Below, in pieces: positions 9,007-18,267 of a DNA stretch of 64,000 nucleotides (position 1 is its first letter; each line of letters starts with the position of its first letter). Origin of the DNA: Pseudoalteromonas arctica A 37-1-2 (GTDB taxonomy: Bacteria > Pseudomonadota > Gammaproteobacteria > Enterobacterales > Alteromonadaceae); contig NZ_CP011025.1 of the NCBI RefSeq assembly GCF_000238395.3, forward strand, positions 2,294,001-2,358,000, read 5' to 3'. The translations under genes were made by a program, and so were the position numbers. The notes beneath the pieces were generated by a model. The model saw nothing but the letters and a program-made list of their open reading frames with translations. It was not told where the DNA came from and made no database searches.

Positions 9007-10173
9007 CTACTGAGGTACTCTTACAACCCCTTCCATTAATACACGTGCACTTCGGCTCATACTTGCTTTGGTAACTAGCCAGTTGCCAGCATTATTTTTA
9101 GCCTCAGCACCTACTTTTAGCGTGCCCGACGGATGACCAAAGTTAACTTCACTCAATGCGCCTCCACCAGCGGCTATATTTACGAGTGTGCCTTCAATTG
9201 CTGCGGCAGTGCCAATAGCTACAGCGGCTGTGCCCATCATGGCATGATGCAGTTTACCCATCGACATAGCGCGTACTAATAAGTTGATATTGGCAGCCTC
9301 AATAATTTTACCGCTAGACGCTTTGTAATCTAAAGGCGCTGCAACAAACGCAACCTTTGGTGTATGTTGGCGAGCTTGCGCTTCACTAATGTTAGTGATT
9401 AAGCCCATTTTAACAGCGCCATAAGCACGAATGGTTTCAAGCTTTTCAAGCGCTGCAACATCGTTATTTATATCGTCTTGCAGCTCTGTGCCGGTATAAC
9501 CAATATCAATGGCGTTAATAAATATGGTAGGAATACCTGCATTTATCATTGTTGCTTTTAAAGTACCAACACCCGGTACTTCTAAATCATCAACTACATT
9601 ACCAGTTGGAAATAACGCGCCATCGCCATCAGCGGGGTCAATAAATTCAAGTTTTACTTCAGCTGCTGCAAATGTAACGCCATCGAGCTCAAAGTCGCCG
9701 GTTTCTTGTACTTCGCCATTTGTCATGGGGACATGCACTAATATGCTTTTTTTAATATTAGCCTGCCACACACGCACGATAGCAACACCGTTATCGGGTA
9801 CTCTGCTTTTATCGACCAAACCATTACTAATGGCAAAAGCACCCACTGCTGAGGTTAAGTTACCGCAGTTACCGCTCCAATCTACAAAAGGTTTATCTAT
9901 CGCCACTTGACCAAATAAATAATCTACATCGTGGTCAGTTTGCTCACTTTTACTTAAAATTACAGTTTTACTGGTACTTGATGTAGCACCACCCATGCCA
10001 TCCGTTTGTTTGGCATACGGATCGGGGCTGCCAATAACGCGCAGTAATAAATTATCGCGCGCCTCGCCTGCTACTTGAGCAGGCTTTGGCAAATCAGTTA
10101 AATTAAAAAATACACCTTTACTGGTGCCGCCACGCATATAGGTTGCAGGCACTTTAATTTGCGGTTTAAACAT
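9007..10173 (-). CDS. prpF: 2-methylaconitate cis-trans isomerase
   Basis: PrpF isomerises the 2-methylaconitate made by AcnD so that it can be hydrated to 2-methylisocitrate; together they replace PrpD in this variant of the methylcitrate cycle. The protein has 388 residues and begins with the family hallmark YMRGGTSKG. Other conserved stretches are GGATSSTSK and DWSGNCGN, the latter containing the conserved cysteine of this diaminopimelate-epimerase-like fold. It starts 11 bases after acnD and is the last gene of the operon. Confidence 0.96.
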   Translation of the reverse strand: MFKPQIKVPATYMRGGTSKGVFFNLTDLPKPAQVAGEARDNLLLRVIGSPDPYAKQTDGMGGATSSTSKTVILSKSEQTDHDVDYLFGQVAIDKPFVDWSGNCGNLTSAVGAFAISNGLVDKSRVPDNGVAIVRVWQANIKKSILVHVPMTNGEVQETGDFELDGVTFAAAEVKLEFIDPADGDGALFPTGNVVDDLEVPGVGTLKATMINAGIPTIFINAIDIGYTGTELQDDINNDVAALEKLETIRAYGAVKMGLITNISEAQARQHTPKVAFVAAPLDYKASSGKIIEAANINLLVRAMSMGKLHHAMMGTAAVAIGTAAAIEGTLVNIAAGGGALSEVNFGHPSGTLKVGAEAKNNAGNWLVTKASMSRSARVLMEGVVRVPQ

Positions 10174-10184
10174 AATGCTTGCCC

Positions 10185-12794
10185 TTATGCAGATTGCGTT
10201 GCTTCTAAAAAGTCTTGTGCAAAGCGTTGTAACACACCACCAGCCGCGTAAATAGAAAGCTCTTCTTGGGTATCAATACGGCACTTCATAGGCACAGTGA
10301 GTACTTCACCATCTTTACGGGTAATACTTAAATTAACGGTGGCACCTGGTTTTAAATCGCCTGATACATCGTACGTTTCGCTGCCATCCAGCTCTAGAGT
10401 TTTACGCGTTGTGCCTGCTTTAAACTCAAGCGGTAAAACCCCCATACCAATTAGGTTAGTACGGTGAATACGCTCAAAACCTTCAGCTGCTATTACTTCA
10501 ACGCCTGCAAGTCTTACGCCTTTTGCGGCCCAATCGCGCGACGAACCTTGCCCGTAATCGGCACCGGCTACAATAATAAGCGGTTGTTTACGCTCCATGT
10601 AGGCTTCGATTGCTTCCCACATACGAGTATTAGTACCTTGTGGCTCTAAGCGTGCGTAGGAGCCTTGCTTAACTTCGCCGTTTTCATCAAGTACCATTTC
10701 ATTAAGTAGTTTAGGGTTTGCAAATGTTGCACGCTGCGCTGTTAAATGATCGCCCCGGTGCGTTGCGTACGAGTTGTAGTCTTCCTCTGGGACGTTCATT
10801 TTGGTCAGGTATTCACCAGCAGCACTACTTGCCATAATTGCGTTTGATGGCGATAAATGATCGGTTGTAATGTTATCGCCAAGAACTGCAAGCGCACGCA
10901 TACCGGTCATTGTGCGCTCACCCGCAAGTGCACCTTCCCAATAAGGAGGGCGACGAATGTACGTACTTTCTGGGCGCCAGTCGTAAAGTGGATCGTTATC
11001 TTCACCGTAATCTACGGTTAAATTAAACATCGGCTCGTATACTTTTCTAAACTGCTCTGGCTTAACGCTTTGCTTAATTACTGCATCAATCTCTTCATCT
11101 GACGGCCATAAATCTTTAAGCGTAATATCGTTGCCTTGTTGATCTTGCCCTAGTATCCCTTTTTCAATATCAAAGCGAATAGTACCTGCAATAGCGTACG
11201 CAACAACTAAAGGAGGTGACGCTAAAAATGCTTGTTTAGCATAAGGATGAATACGCCCATCAAAGTTACGATTACCCGAAAGCACCGCGGTAGTGTATAA
11301 ATCGCGATCGATCACTTCTTTTTGAATAACAGGGTCAAGGGCACCGCTCATACCGTTACACGTTGTACACGCAAAACCAACAATACCAAAGCCAAGTTGC
11401 TCAAGCTCTGTTAGTAAGTTTGCATCTTCAAGGTATGATTGCACCGCTTTTGAGCCTGGTGCTAATGAAGTTTTAACCCAAGGTTTACGCATTAAACCCT
11501 TAGCATTTGCGTTACGGGCAAGTAGTGCAGCGGCAATTACATTGCGTGGATTACTCGTATTAGTACAGCTAGTAATAGCGGCAATAATACACGCGCCGTC
11601 TGGCATTAAGCCTTCTTCATTTTCAACAACACCCGAAATACCTTCTTTAGCTAAATCGCTTGTCGATACACGGCGGTGTGGATTAGATGGACCGGCAATA
11701 TTGCGCCCCACGCTTGATAAATCAAACTTAAGCACACGCTCATATTTTGCGGTTTTTAAGCTATCGCTCCAAAGGCCTGCTGTTTTAGCGTAGTTTTCTA
11801 CAAGGGCTATTTGTTCTTCTTCACGGCCTGTTAAACGCAAGTAATCTATTGTTTTATCATCGATATAAAACATGGCTGCAGTTGCGCCAAATTCAGGCGT
11901 CATGTTCGAAATGGTTGCTCTGTCGCCAAGAGTAAGCGCGTCGGCACCTTCACCGTAAAACTCTAAATAAGTAGAAACAACACGTTGCTCACGTAAAAAT
12001 TCAGTAATGGCCAACACAATATCGGTAGCGGTAATACCGGGTTGGCGCTTACCTGTTAGCTCAACACCGACAATATCAGGTAGGCGAATATAAGAAGCAC
12101 GACCAAGCATCACGCTTTCAGCTTCAAGCCCACCTACGCCCACAGCAATAACGCCCAGCGCATCAACATGTGGCGTGTGGCTGTCGGTACCAACTAAGGT
12201 ATCTGGGAATGCAATGCCATCTCGGTTTTGAATAACCGGCGACATTTTTTCAAGGTTAATTTGATGCATAATGCCGTTACCCGGTGGAATAACGTCAATA
12301 TTTTTAAACGCAGTTTTAGTCCAGTTTATAAAGTGGAAACGGTCATCATTTCGTCTGTCTTCAATGGCGCGGTTTTTTTCAAATGCGTCAGGATCAAAAC
12401 CGGCATGCTCTACCGCTAACGAATGATCCACTATTAACTGCGTGGGTACTACCGGATTCACTTTTGCCGGATCGCCGCCTTTGGCTGCAATTGCATCACG
12501 CAAACCGGCTAAATCAACAAGTGCTGTTTGCCCTAAAATATCGTGGCACACCACACGCGCCGGATACCACGGAAAATCTAAATCTTGTTTGCGCTCAATC
12601 AGCTGATTAAGTGCATCAGTTAACATGGCAGGATCGCATCGGCGTACTAGGTTTTCGGCAAATACACGTGATGAATAAGGTAGCGTGGCGTATGCACCTG
12701 GCTTAATTGCATCTACGGCTTCTTGCGTATCGTAGTAGTCGACATTTGAGCCCGGCAGAGGTTTACGGTATTGGGTATTATTAATTATGGTCAT
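10185..12794 (-). CDS. acnD: Fe/S-dependent 2-methylcitrate dehydratase
   Basis: AcnD, an aconitase-family enzyme of 869 residues, dehydrates 2-methylcitrate to 2-methylaconitate. The 4Fe-4S ligands are Cys410 in TSCTNTSNP and Cys476 and Cys479 in ACTTCNG. The C-terminal swivel domain has the substrate-binding stretch GSSRDWAAKG. The call of AcnD over the housekeeping aconitases rests on its place directly between prpC and prpF. The 157-base gap to prpC carries a strong hairpin. Confidence 0.96.
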   Translation of the reverse strand: MTIINNTQYRKPLPGSNVDYYDTQEAVDAIKPGAYATLPYSSRVFAENLVRRCDPAMLTDALNQLIERKQDLDFPWYPARVVCHDILGQTALVDLAGLRDAIAAKGGDPAKVNPVVPTQLIVDHSLAVEHAGFDPDAFEKNRAIEDRRNDDRFHFINWTKTAFKNIDVIPPGNGIMHQINLEKMSPVIQNRDGIAFPDTLVGTDSHTPHVDALGVIAVGVGGLEAESVMLGRASYIRLPDIVGVELTGKRQPGITATDIVLAITEFLREQRVVSTYLEFYGEGADALTLGDRATISNMTPEFGATAAMFYIDDKTIDYLRLTGREEEQIALVENYAKTAGLWSDSLKTAKYERVLKFDLSSVGRNIAGPSNPHRRVSTSDLAKEGISGVVENEEGLMPDGACIIAAITSCTNTSNPRNVIAAALLARNANAKGLMRKPWVKTSLAPGSKAVQSYLEDANLLTELEQLGFGIVGFACTTCNGMSGALDPVIQKEVIDRDLYTTAVLSGNRNFDGRIHPYAKQAFLASPPLVVAYAIAGTIRFDIEKGILGQDQQGNDITLKDLWPSDEEIDAVIKQSVKPEQFRKVYEPMFNLTVDYGEDNDPLYDWRPESTYIRRPPYWEGALAGERTMTGMRALAVLGDNITTDHLSPSNAIMASSAAGEYLTKMNVPEEDYNSYATHRGDHLTAQRATFANPKLLNEMVLDENGEVKQGSYARLEPQGTNTRMWEAIEAYMERKQPLIIVAGADYGQGSSRDWAAKGVRLAGVEVIAAEGFERIHRTNLIGMGVLPLEFKAGTTRKTLELDGSETYDVSGDLKPGATVNLSITRKDGEVLTVPMKCRIDTQEELSIYAAGGVLQRFAQDFLEATQSA

Positions 12795-12916
12795 GGTAAG
12801 GGTTCGCTAATTTGGTGACGGATGTAGTACCAATTTTATGGAGAGTGCAATTGGTATTTTTCAAGAAAGGCTTTAGGTTTGTAGTTGTTTTTATTATATA
12901 AAGCATTAAAGCCGTA

Positions 12917-12939
12917 AAGGTGAGCCATTGGCTCACCTT
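12917..12939. repeat. Hairpin in the prpC-acnD spacer
   Basis: The arms AAGGTGAGCCA (12917-12927) and TGGCTCACCTT (12929-12939) are perfectly complementary and sit 12 bases beyond the prpC stop. On the coding strand the stem is not followed by a T-tract. An mRNA-stabilising or processing structure between prpC and acnD is therefore more likely than a full terminator. Confidence 0.65.
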
Positions 12940-12951
12940 AGTTAAAAATAA

Positions 12952-14079
12952 TTAACTTCTTGATTCGATTGGTGTGTAACTACGTGCATCAGGCCCTGTG
13001 TAATCGGCACTTGGGCGAATAATACGGTTGTTAGCGCGTTGCTCTTTTACATGCGCAGTCCAACCAGTAACGCGGCTCATTACAAATATTGGCGTAAATA
13101 ATTTAGTCGGAATATCCATAAAGTGATAAGCAGATGCATGGAAAAAATCGGCGTTACAAAACAGTTTTTTCTCGCGCCACATAATCTCCTCACAACGAAC
13201 AGACACAGGGTAAAGCACGGTATCGCCCACCTCTGCCGCTAGTTTTTCAGACCATTTTTTAATAATTACATTGCGTGGATCAGACTCGCGATAAATCGCA
13301 TGGCCAAAACCCATTATTTTGTCTTTACGCTCAAGCATGCCCATAACTTCTTGCTCAGCATGCTCAGCACTTGTAAAGCCTTGAATCATATCCATAGCTG
13401 CTTCGTTAGCACCACCATGAAGTGGGCCACGTAGCGTACCAATCGCACCTGTTACACAAGAGTGAATATCAGAAAGCGTTGATGCACACACACGACCCGC
13501 AAATGTAGAAGCATTAAACTCATGCTCTGCGTATAAAATTAGTGATACGTTCATCACTTGTGCAAATAAATCACTAGGTGCTTTGTCATGTAACAGCGTT
13601 AAAAAATGTGCGCCAACAGAGTCGTCATCTGTTTGTGTTTCAATGCGTACGCCATCGTGTGTAAAGCGGTACCAGTAACAAATAATACTTGGGAACACTG
13701 CAATCATACGGTCGATTGCATCATTAGCTTCGCTAAAATCAAGCTCCATCTCAAGGTTACCCAACATTGAGCAGCCCGTGCGCATTACATCCATTGGATG
13801 CGCGTCTTTAGGAATGTTTTCAAGCACAGTTTTAAGTGCATCTGGTAAGCCGCGTAAGCTTTTAAGTTTAGCTTTATACTCAGCCAGTTCGTTTGTTGTA
13901 GGTAACTCACCGCGTGAAAGTAAAAAAGACACTTCTTCAAACTGCGCTTTTTCAGCAAGTTCGCTAATATCGTAACCACAATACGTTAAACCAGAACCAC
14001 TTTGCCCAACAGTACACAATGCTGTTTGACCAGCCACTTGTCCGCGTAAACCCGCGCCGCCTAATGCTTTATCTACCAT
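12952..14079 (-). CDS. prpC: 2-methylcitrate synthase
   Basis: PrpC condenses propionyl-CoA with oxaloacetate to 2-methylcitrate, the entry step of propionate oxidation. It is a citrate-synthase-family protein of 375 residues, the short type typical of PrpC. Catalytic histidines appear in GPLHGGANEA and MGFGHAIYR, and the catalytic aspartate in FCNADFF. Assignment as methylcitrate rather than citrate synthase follows from its place between prpB and acnD. It is separated from prpB by 305 bases filled with repeats, so the operon may have a second promoter or processed transcripts here. Confidence 0.95.
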   Translation of the reverse strand: MVDKALGGAGLRGQVAGQTALCTVGQSGSGLTYCGYDISELAEKAQFEEVSFLLSRGELPTTNELAEYKAKLKSLRGLPDALKTVLENIPKDAHPMDVMRTGCSMLGNLEMELDFSEANDAIDRMIAVFPSIICYWYRFTHDGVRIETQTDDDSVGAHFLTLLHDKAPSDLFAQVMNVSLILYAEHEFNASTFAGRVCASTLSDIHSCVTGAIGTLRGPLHGGANEAAMDMIQGFTSAEHAEQEVMGMLERKDKIMGFGHAIYRESDPRNVIIKKWSEKLAAEVGDTVLYPVSVRCEEIMWREKKLFCNADFFHASAYHFMDIPTKLFTPIFVMSRVTGWTAHVKEQRANNRIIRPSADYTGPDARSYTPIESRS

Positions 14080-14132
14080 GATCTTCTCCTATCTTAAATT
14101 TGTGTGTGATTGTTGGACGTATTGAACTTTGT

Positions 14133-14191
14133 AGATTGAAATTTGTTCAATCTAGGGGCGATTAAATCGCGGCGCGAGGTTTGTAACCTAG
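14133..14191. repeat. Short palindromic repeats in the prpB-prpC spacer
   Basis: Two adjacent structures: a perfect 8 bp hairpin AGATTGAA/TTCAATCT (14133-14140, 14146-14153) and a second one bounded by CTAGG/CCTAG (14152-14191). The latter contains the palindrome GCGATTAAATCGC and the hairpin AGGTT/AACCT. The style resembles the REP-like unit at 7001-7111 (GCGATT or GCGAATTTA, then GCGAGGT). Confidence 0.5.
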
Positions 14192-14249
14192 TGGACTAAG
14201 TAAAAACCGAGCAACAAAGAGATAATCGTCCCTAGAAAGAACCCGACGG

Positions 14250-14349
14250 GCAGCGCATGTTTGGTGTTTATGCTGCGTTATCGCCTATTTATGGGGAATA
14301 ACCACACTGCATAGGCTCTGCCTTGCCTAAACACCAAACATACTGCTGC
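14250..14349. repeat. Long stem-loop repeat element in the prpB-prpC spacer
   Basis: The perfect 14 bp inverted repeat ATGTTTGGTGTTTA (14257-14270) and TAAACACCAAACAT (14328-14341) extends outward to GCAGC/GCTGC (14250-14254, 14345-14349). A nested hairpin GCCTAT/ATAGGC lies inside. The whole 100 bp is a single foldback unit without coding capacity, most likely a dispersed repeat. Confidence 0.6.
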
Positions 14350-14384
14350 AAATTCAACCACTAAAGATTAATACGCCCAAATTA

Positions 14385-15263
14385 TTATTTGTCAGATTTT
14401 GATGAAAAAAGGGTGTCGAGTGTGTTCTCGTACGTGTGGTAATCTAAAAAATCGTAAAGCTCAGAGCGCGTTTGCATATTTTCAATTTGGCTTTGTTGTG
14501 AGCCTTCATTCAAAATTGCTGAATACACGTTTAATGCTGCTTTGTTCATGGCTCTAAATGCACTTAGTGGGTAAAGCACCATTTCAACGCCTACATCGCT
14601 TAACTGCTCTTTAGTGTAAATTGGTGTTTGGCCAAACTCAGTAATGTTTGCCAAAATTGGAACGTTAATCGCTTTTGCAAATGCTTGGTAATCAGCAAGG
14701 TCGTGTACGGCTTCTGCAAAAATAGCGTCAGCACCGGCTTCAACACAGGCAGCTGCACGGTCTATCGCGGCGTTTAAACCTTCTTTTTGAAATGCATCGG
14801 TACGCGCCATAATATAAAAATCGCTATCGGTTTTTGCATCAACCGCCGCTTTAATGCGGTCAACCATTTCACCTTGGCTTACAATTTCTTTATTAGGACG
14901 ATGGCCACAGCGCTTTTGCGCTACTTGATCTTCTATATGAAAACCCGCCGCACCGGCTTTAGTCATTTCTTTTACTGTGCGTGCAATGTTAAACGCCCCA
15001 CCCCAACCGGTATCGGCATCAACAAGTAGTGGTAAATCGCTAGCACCAGTAATACGACGAATATCTTCAAGCACGTTATCAAGGCTTGTCATACCTAAAT
15101 CAGGCATACCAAACGAGGCGTTTGCAACACCGGCACCTGAGAGGTAAATAGCTTGGTGACCCATTTTTTCAGCCATCATCGCTGTGTAGGCGTTAATAGT
15201 ACCTACCACTTGTAACGGGCGGTTATTGGCAATAGCATGTTTAAATTTTAATCCTGCTGACAT
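14385..15263 (-). CDS. prpB: 2-methylisocitrate lyase
   Basis: PrpB cleaves 2-methylisocitrate to succinate and pyruvate, the last step of the methylcitrate cycle. It is an isocitrate-lyase/PEP-mutase fold protein of 292 residues. The catalytic loop is KRCGH with Cys119, and Mg2+-binding acids lie in VDADTGWGG (Asp82, Asp84). It is the second gene of the operon, 118 bases after the GntR-type regulator, and has an AGGAGAAAG ribosome-binding site. Confidence 0.96.
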   Translation of the reverse strand: MSAGLKFKHAIANNRPLQVVGTINAYTAMMAEKMGHQAIYLSGAGVANASFGMPDLGMTSLDNVLEDIRRITGASDLPLLVDADTGWGGAFNIARTVKEMTKAGAAGFHIEDQVAQKRCGHRPNKEIVSQGEMVDRIKAAVDAKTDSDFYIMARTDAFQKEGLNAAIDRAAACVEAGADAIFAEAVHDLADYQAFAKAINVPILANITEFGQTPIYTKEQLSDVGVEMVLYPLSAFRAMNKAALNVYSAILNEGSQQSQIENMQTRSELYDFLDYHTYENTLDTLFSSKSDK

Positions 15264-15347
15264 TACTTTCTCCTCACTTTGAACGGTTGCTACGTGGAGT
15301 AACTTATAGTTTTAATCTGTAATTGTGACTGTTTAACTGCTCTTGCT

Positions 15348-15375
15348 AGCTTTTAGCTTTTAGCTTTTAGCTTTT
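15348..15375. repeat. Four tandem AGCTTTT heptamers
   Basis: Four perfect copies of the 7-base unit AGCTTTT run head to tail from 15348 to 15375, ending 6 bases beyond the stop of the regulator gene. Seven-base tandem arrays can change in copy number by slipped pairing. This one lies in the spacer between the regulator and prpB and could alter the mRNA there. Confidence 0.9.
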
Positions 15376-15381
15376 AACAGC

Positions 15382-16074
15382 TTATGCTTTCTGCTTAGCT
15401 AATAAATCAAATTTGGTTTGAATATTTGCTTGCGATGCACTTATGTGGCGCTTCATAAGCATTTCGGCCAGTTCGCCATCGTGGTTTTCAATCGCGTTAA
15501 TAATAGCTAAATGCTCATCAAACGCTTTTGATACACGCGGCCCCACCATGCCCATTTGTACACGGTACATCCGTATTAATTGATAGAGCTCGTTACACAG
15601 TAAATGAATTAAATGCGCGTTTTTACTGCCTTGAATAATACGGTAATGAAAATCTAAATCGCCGGCTTCTTGATAATAAGACTCGCCCTCTTTAACACGC
15701 TGTGTTTGTAGGTGCTGATTAAGTAATTGCTTTAAGCCTTTTACTTCTTCGGGTTCCATATTGTCGGCAGCAAGCCTGCATGCTAAACCTTCAAGCGAAC
15801 TACGAACTTGATAAACTTCAATCAAGCGTTCAGCGGTAAGGGCAACTACTCGGCAACCTACGTTAGCTTTACGCTCAACAAGGTAGCAACTTTCTAGGCG
15901 ATTTAACGCCTCTCTAAGTGTTGCACGGCTTACACCATAACGTTTGGCAAGCTCAGGCTCTGATATTTTACTGCCTTGAACTATACTGCCTTCAACAATC
16001 TCACGGCGCATATCTACAAATACTTGATCTGATGCGGTAGTTATAGGCGCTTCGTTTAAAAATGTGTGTGTCAT
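15382..16074 (-). CDS. GntR-family (FadR/FCD-type) regulator of the prp operon
   Basis: A transcription factor of 230 residues. Residues about 15-78 form the GntR winged helix-turn-helix (SEPELAKRYGVSRATLREAL), and the remainder is an all-helical FCD effector domain with conserved histidines such as DLDFHYRI. It is the first gene of the prp transcription unit, so it probably represses or activates its own operon in response to a propionate-pathway metabolite; this is inferred from position. Three TGTCGACA palindromes immediately upstream are the obvious operator candidates. It is not related to the sigma-54 type PrpR of enterobacteria. Confidence 0.88.
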   Translation of the reverse strand: MTHTFLNEAPITTASDQVFVDMRREIVEGSIVQGSKISEPELAKRYGVSRATLREALNRLESCYLVERKANVGCRVVALTAERLIEVYQVRSSLEGLACRLAADNMEPEEVKGLKQLLNQHLQTQRVKEGESYYQEAGDLDFHYRIIQGSKNAHLIHLLCNELYQLIRMYRVQMGMVGPRVSKAFDEHLAIINAIENHDGELAEMLMKRHISASQANIQTKFDLLAKQKA

Positions 16075-16088
16075 AAGTTATTTTTTAG

Positions 16089-16100
16089 ATTGTCGACAAT
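16089..16100. promoter_or_regulatory. Candidate operator 1 (ATTGTCGACAAT)
   Basis: A perfect 12 bp palindrome 15 bases upstream of the regulator start. Its core TGTCGACA is shared with two further sites at 16178-16185 and 16240-16247. The position is right for autoregulation of the prp operon. Confidence 0.65.
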
Positions 16101-16175
16101 TAATGTGGTTACTATGGGCTTATTAAAAAATCATGTCAACCCTTAAACCTATCAAAATGGCTAAAAAACACACCC

Positions 16176-16187
16176 ATTGTCGACACT
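16176..16187. promoter_or_regulatory. Candidate operator 2 (ATTGTCGACACT)
   Basis: Second copy of the TGTCGACA core, with the left flank ATT identical to site 1. It lies about 100 bases upstream of the regulator start. Confidence 0.55.
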
Positions 16188-16237
16188 ATTAACCTAAAGT
16201 CGCATAAAAATGGTTTTAAAATGGACTAAAACAGTGA

Positions 16238-16249
16238 AGTGTCGACAGC
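16238..16249. promoter_or_regulatory. Candidate operator 3 (AGTGTCGACAGC)
   Basis: Third copy of the TGTCGACA core, about 90 bases upstream of the divergent rsmF start. Three exact 8-mer palindromes within 160 bases are unlikely by chance in DNA of this composition. Confidence 0.5.
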
Positions 16250-16339
16250 GTAATAAATCAGATGTTACGCTTTTTAGCACTGAAAACACCTCACATAAAT
16301 GCTATTATCGCGCTTTATTTTTATAGTATGAGCTAACGC

Positions 16340-17791
16340 GTGAACGCCAACACTTTTATTCCTGAGCACTTTATTGATGACGTAAAAACCTATTTACCAG
16401 CGCATCTAAACTTAGATGACTTTTTAAATGCGTGTCGTCGGCCGCTCAGAAAATCTATCCGCGTTAATACATTAAAAATTAGCATCGAAGAATTTGTAAA
16501 ACGTGCAACTGAAAAAAATTGGCTGCTAACCCCAATCCCATGGTGCAGTGAAGGCTTTTGGTTAGAGCGCCCAAGCGATGAAGAGCAAAACCTAGCCCTA
16601 GGTAATACCGACTTGCATCTAAGCGGGGCTATGTACGTGCAAGAAGCAAGTTCAATGCTGCCCCCTATCGCATTAAAGCAAAGTATTGAACTCGCAGACT
16701 CTCAAAATAACACCGTGCTTGATATGGCATCAGCACCAGGCTCTAAAACATCGCAGCTTGCAGCACTTATGGATAACCAAGGCGTGCTTGTTGCAAATGA
16801 GCTTTCGTCATCTCGTTTAAAGGTACTCAGCGCTACCTTAAAACGCATGGGGGTTGGTAACTGTGCGCTCTCACACTTTGATGGCGTTATATTTGGCAAC
16901 TACATGTTTGAATGCTTTGATAGCATATTGCTAGATGCGCCCTGCTCTGGCGAAGGCACAGTACGTAAAGATGCCGACGCACTAAAAAATTGGTCAATAG
17001 AATCAAACATACAAATAGCCCAAGTACAAAAAGACTTAATTAAAAGCGCATTTTATGCATTAAAGCCAGGTGGCACCTTAGTGTATTCAACATGCACACT
17101 TACCCCGCTCGAAAACCAACAAGTGTGCGATTATTTACTCAGTGAATTTGGCGACTATATAGCGCCTGAGTCACTAAGTGATTTATTTCAAGGTGCCAGC
17201 AAAGCCACCACAAGTGAAGGCTATTTGCATGTTTGGCCGCAAACCTTCGATAGCGAAGGCTTTTTTATTGCTAAATTTAAAAAGTACGCAAGTTGCGATA
17301 ACTCAAATCAAACTGTTAAAAAAGGTGCATTCCCGTTTAACGAGTTTGATAAAAAACAATGTGCCGCGTTTATGCAATCGCTTAAAAAACACTTTGGGAT
17401 AACTACCCTGCCTGGCAGCTTAATGCAGCGTGATAAAGAACTATGGTTATTTCCACAAGGGTTTGAAGCCGTACAAAATAAAATTAAGTACGCACGTTTA
17501 GGTATTCAAATTGGCATTATTCATAAAAATGGCGTGAGACTAACGCACGAGTATGCAACCGTGTTTGGCAATGAGTGTAAAACTAATATATTTGCCTTAA
17601 ATAACGAGCAAGCAAATGATTACTTTCAAGGTAAAGATATACGCTTAGCTGAGGCAACTCAAACAATAGGTGAAGTAGTTTTAACACTGTGTGGTTGCCC
17701 TATCGGGCTCGGGAAATGGCAAAAAAATAAGATCAAAAACTCACTACCACGCGATCTAGTGCAAAATACGCAGTTAATAAGCTGGGGTTAA
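16340..17791 (+). CDS. rsmF: 16S rRNA (cytosine-C5) methyltransferase RsmF
   Basis: RsmF (YebU) methylates C1407 of 16S rRNA using S-adenosylmethionine. The 483-residue protein has the RsmB/NSUN Rossmann domain in its N-terminal two thirds: SAM loop [10 protein letters not shown] near residue 128, motif [12 protein letters not shown] with Cys202, and motif VI YSTCT with the nucleophile Cys252. A PUA-like RNA-binding tail follows. It starts with GTG at 16340, divergent from the prp regulator. It has its own downstream terminator. Confidence 0.95.
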   Translation: MNANTFIPEHFIDDVKTYLPAHLNLDDFLNACRRPLRKSIRVNTLKISIEEFVKRATEKNWLLTPIPWCSEGFWLERPSDEEQNLALGNTDLHLSGAMYVQEASSMLPPIALKQSIELADSQNNTVLDMASAPGSKTSQLAALMDNQGVLVANELSSSRLKVLSATLKRMGVGNCALSHFDGVIFGNYMFECFDSILLDAPCSGEGTVRKDADALKNWSIESNIQIAQVQKDLIKSAFYALKPGGTLVYSTCTLTPLENQQVCDYLLSEFGDYIAPESLSDLFQGASKATTSEGYLHVWPQTFDSEGFFIAKFKKYASCDNSNQTVKKGAFPFNEFDKKQCAAFMQSLKKHFGITTLPGSLMQRDKELWLFPQGFEAVQNKIKYARLGIQIGIIHKNGVRLTHEYATVFGNECKTNIFALNNEQANDYFQGKDIRLAEATQTIGEVVLTLCGCPIGLGKWQKNKIKNSLPRDLVQNTQLISWG

Positions 17792-17861
17792 ACTAAAGTA
17801 CAAATTACGCATAATTAATCTAATCCTTTGTTATCAAATGTAACTAGATGGCAAAATTAGT

Positions 17862-18006
17862 TATACTTTATTGAGTAGCTTTACTATAGTTTTAAGTACT
17901 TTCTTCTTCTCCCTAACGAACCAGAAAGTTTTTAGTTAACGCTAGACTCAATTTAGAGTCACTTTATAGCCCAGAGGTTTTTTATAAACCTCTGGGCAAT
18001 TTTTTG
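17862..18006 (+). ncRNA. Possible small RNA upstream of a strong terminator
   Basis: After rsmF there is a TATACT (17862-17867) that could be a -10 box, a gene-free stretch with the hairpin GACTC/GAGTC (17945-17949, 17956-17960), a pyrimidine-rich single-stranded stretch around 17910, and then a strong terminator. This is the layout of an intergenic sRNA of about 130 bases. I found no good -35 box and do not recognise the sequence as a known family, so it could also be the 3' UTR of rsmF. Confidence 0.25.
17969..18006 (+). terminator. Strong intrinsic terminator downstream of rsmF
   Basis: The perfect 12 bp stem GCCCAGAGGTTT/AAACCTCTGGGC (17969-17980 and 17986-17997) with a 5-base loop is followed by AATTTTTTG. 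It lies 180 bases after the rsmF stop. Confidence 0.85.
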
Positions 18007-18027
18007 CGCAGTATAATAACAATTTAG

Positions 18028-18187
18028 CTTTACCAAAAAACAAGTATTCATAAAGAAGTTATGAGACGCTGCGCTTTTAGAGAAGTGATTAATCAGTTAA
18101 TTGAATAGATCACTTGGTCTCTGCTCATTTACTCCTCATTCACTTCTCTTTGTGCAATTGGTTTTTCAGATTTAACTTTAACGTGAA
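18028..18187. repeat. Long palindromic repeat, copy 1
   Basis: About 160 bp with imperfect terminal inverted repeats: the left end runs from the A-run at 18034 through AAAGAAGTTATGAG, and the right end CTCATTCACTTCTCTTTG is followed by a T-run. The internal arms GAGAAGTGA and TCACTTCTC also pair. A second copy, about 80 percent identical by eye, begins exactly 240 bases further on. The pair fills the gap between the convergent rsmF and vpsP-like genes. Confidence 0.75.
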
Positions 18188-18267
18188 CCCGCTTCACGAT
18201 TATAAGTAAGCACAATTCTCTTGTAGAGATACAAGACGTCCTGCTTGCAGGCGTTTAAAAACAACGA

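Noticed and set aside
15348..15375. Tandem repeats as a CRISPR-like array
   Set aside because: Units are 7 bases with no spacers; no cas genes in the window.
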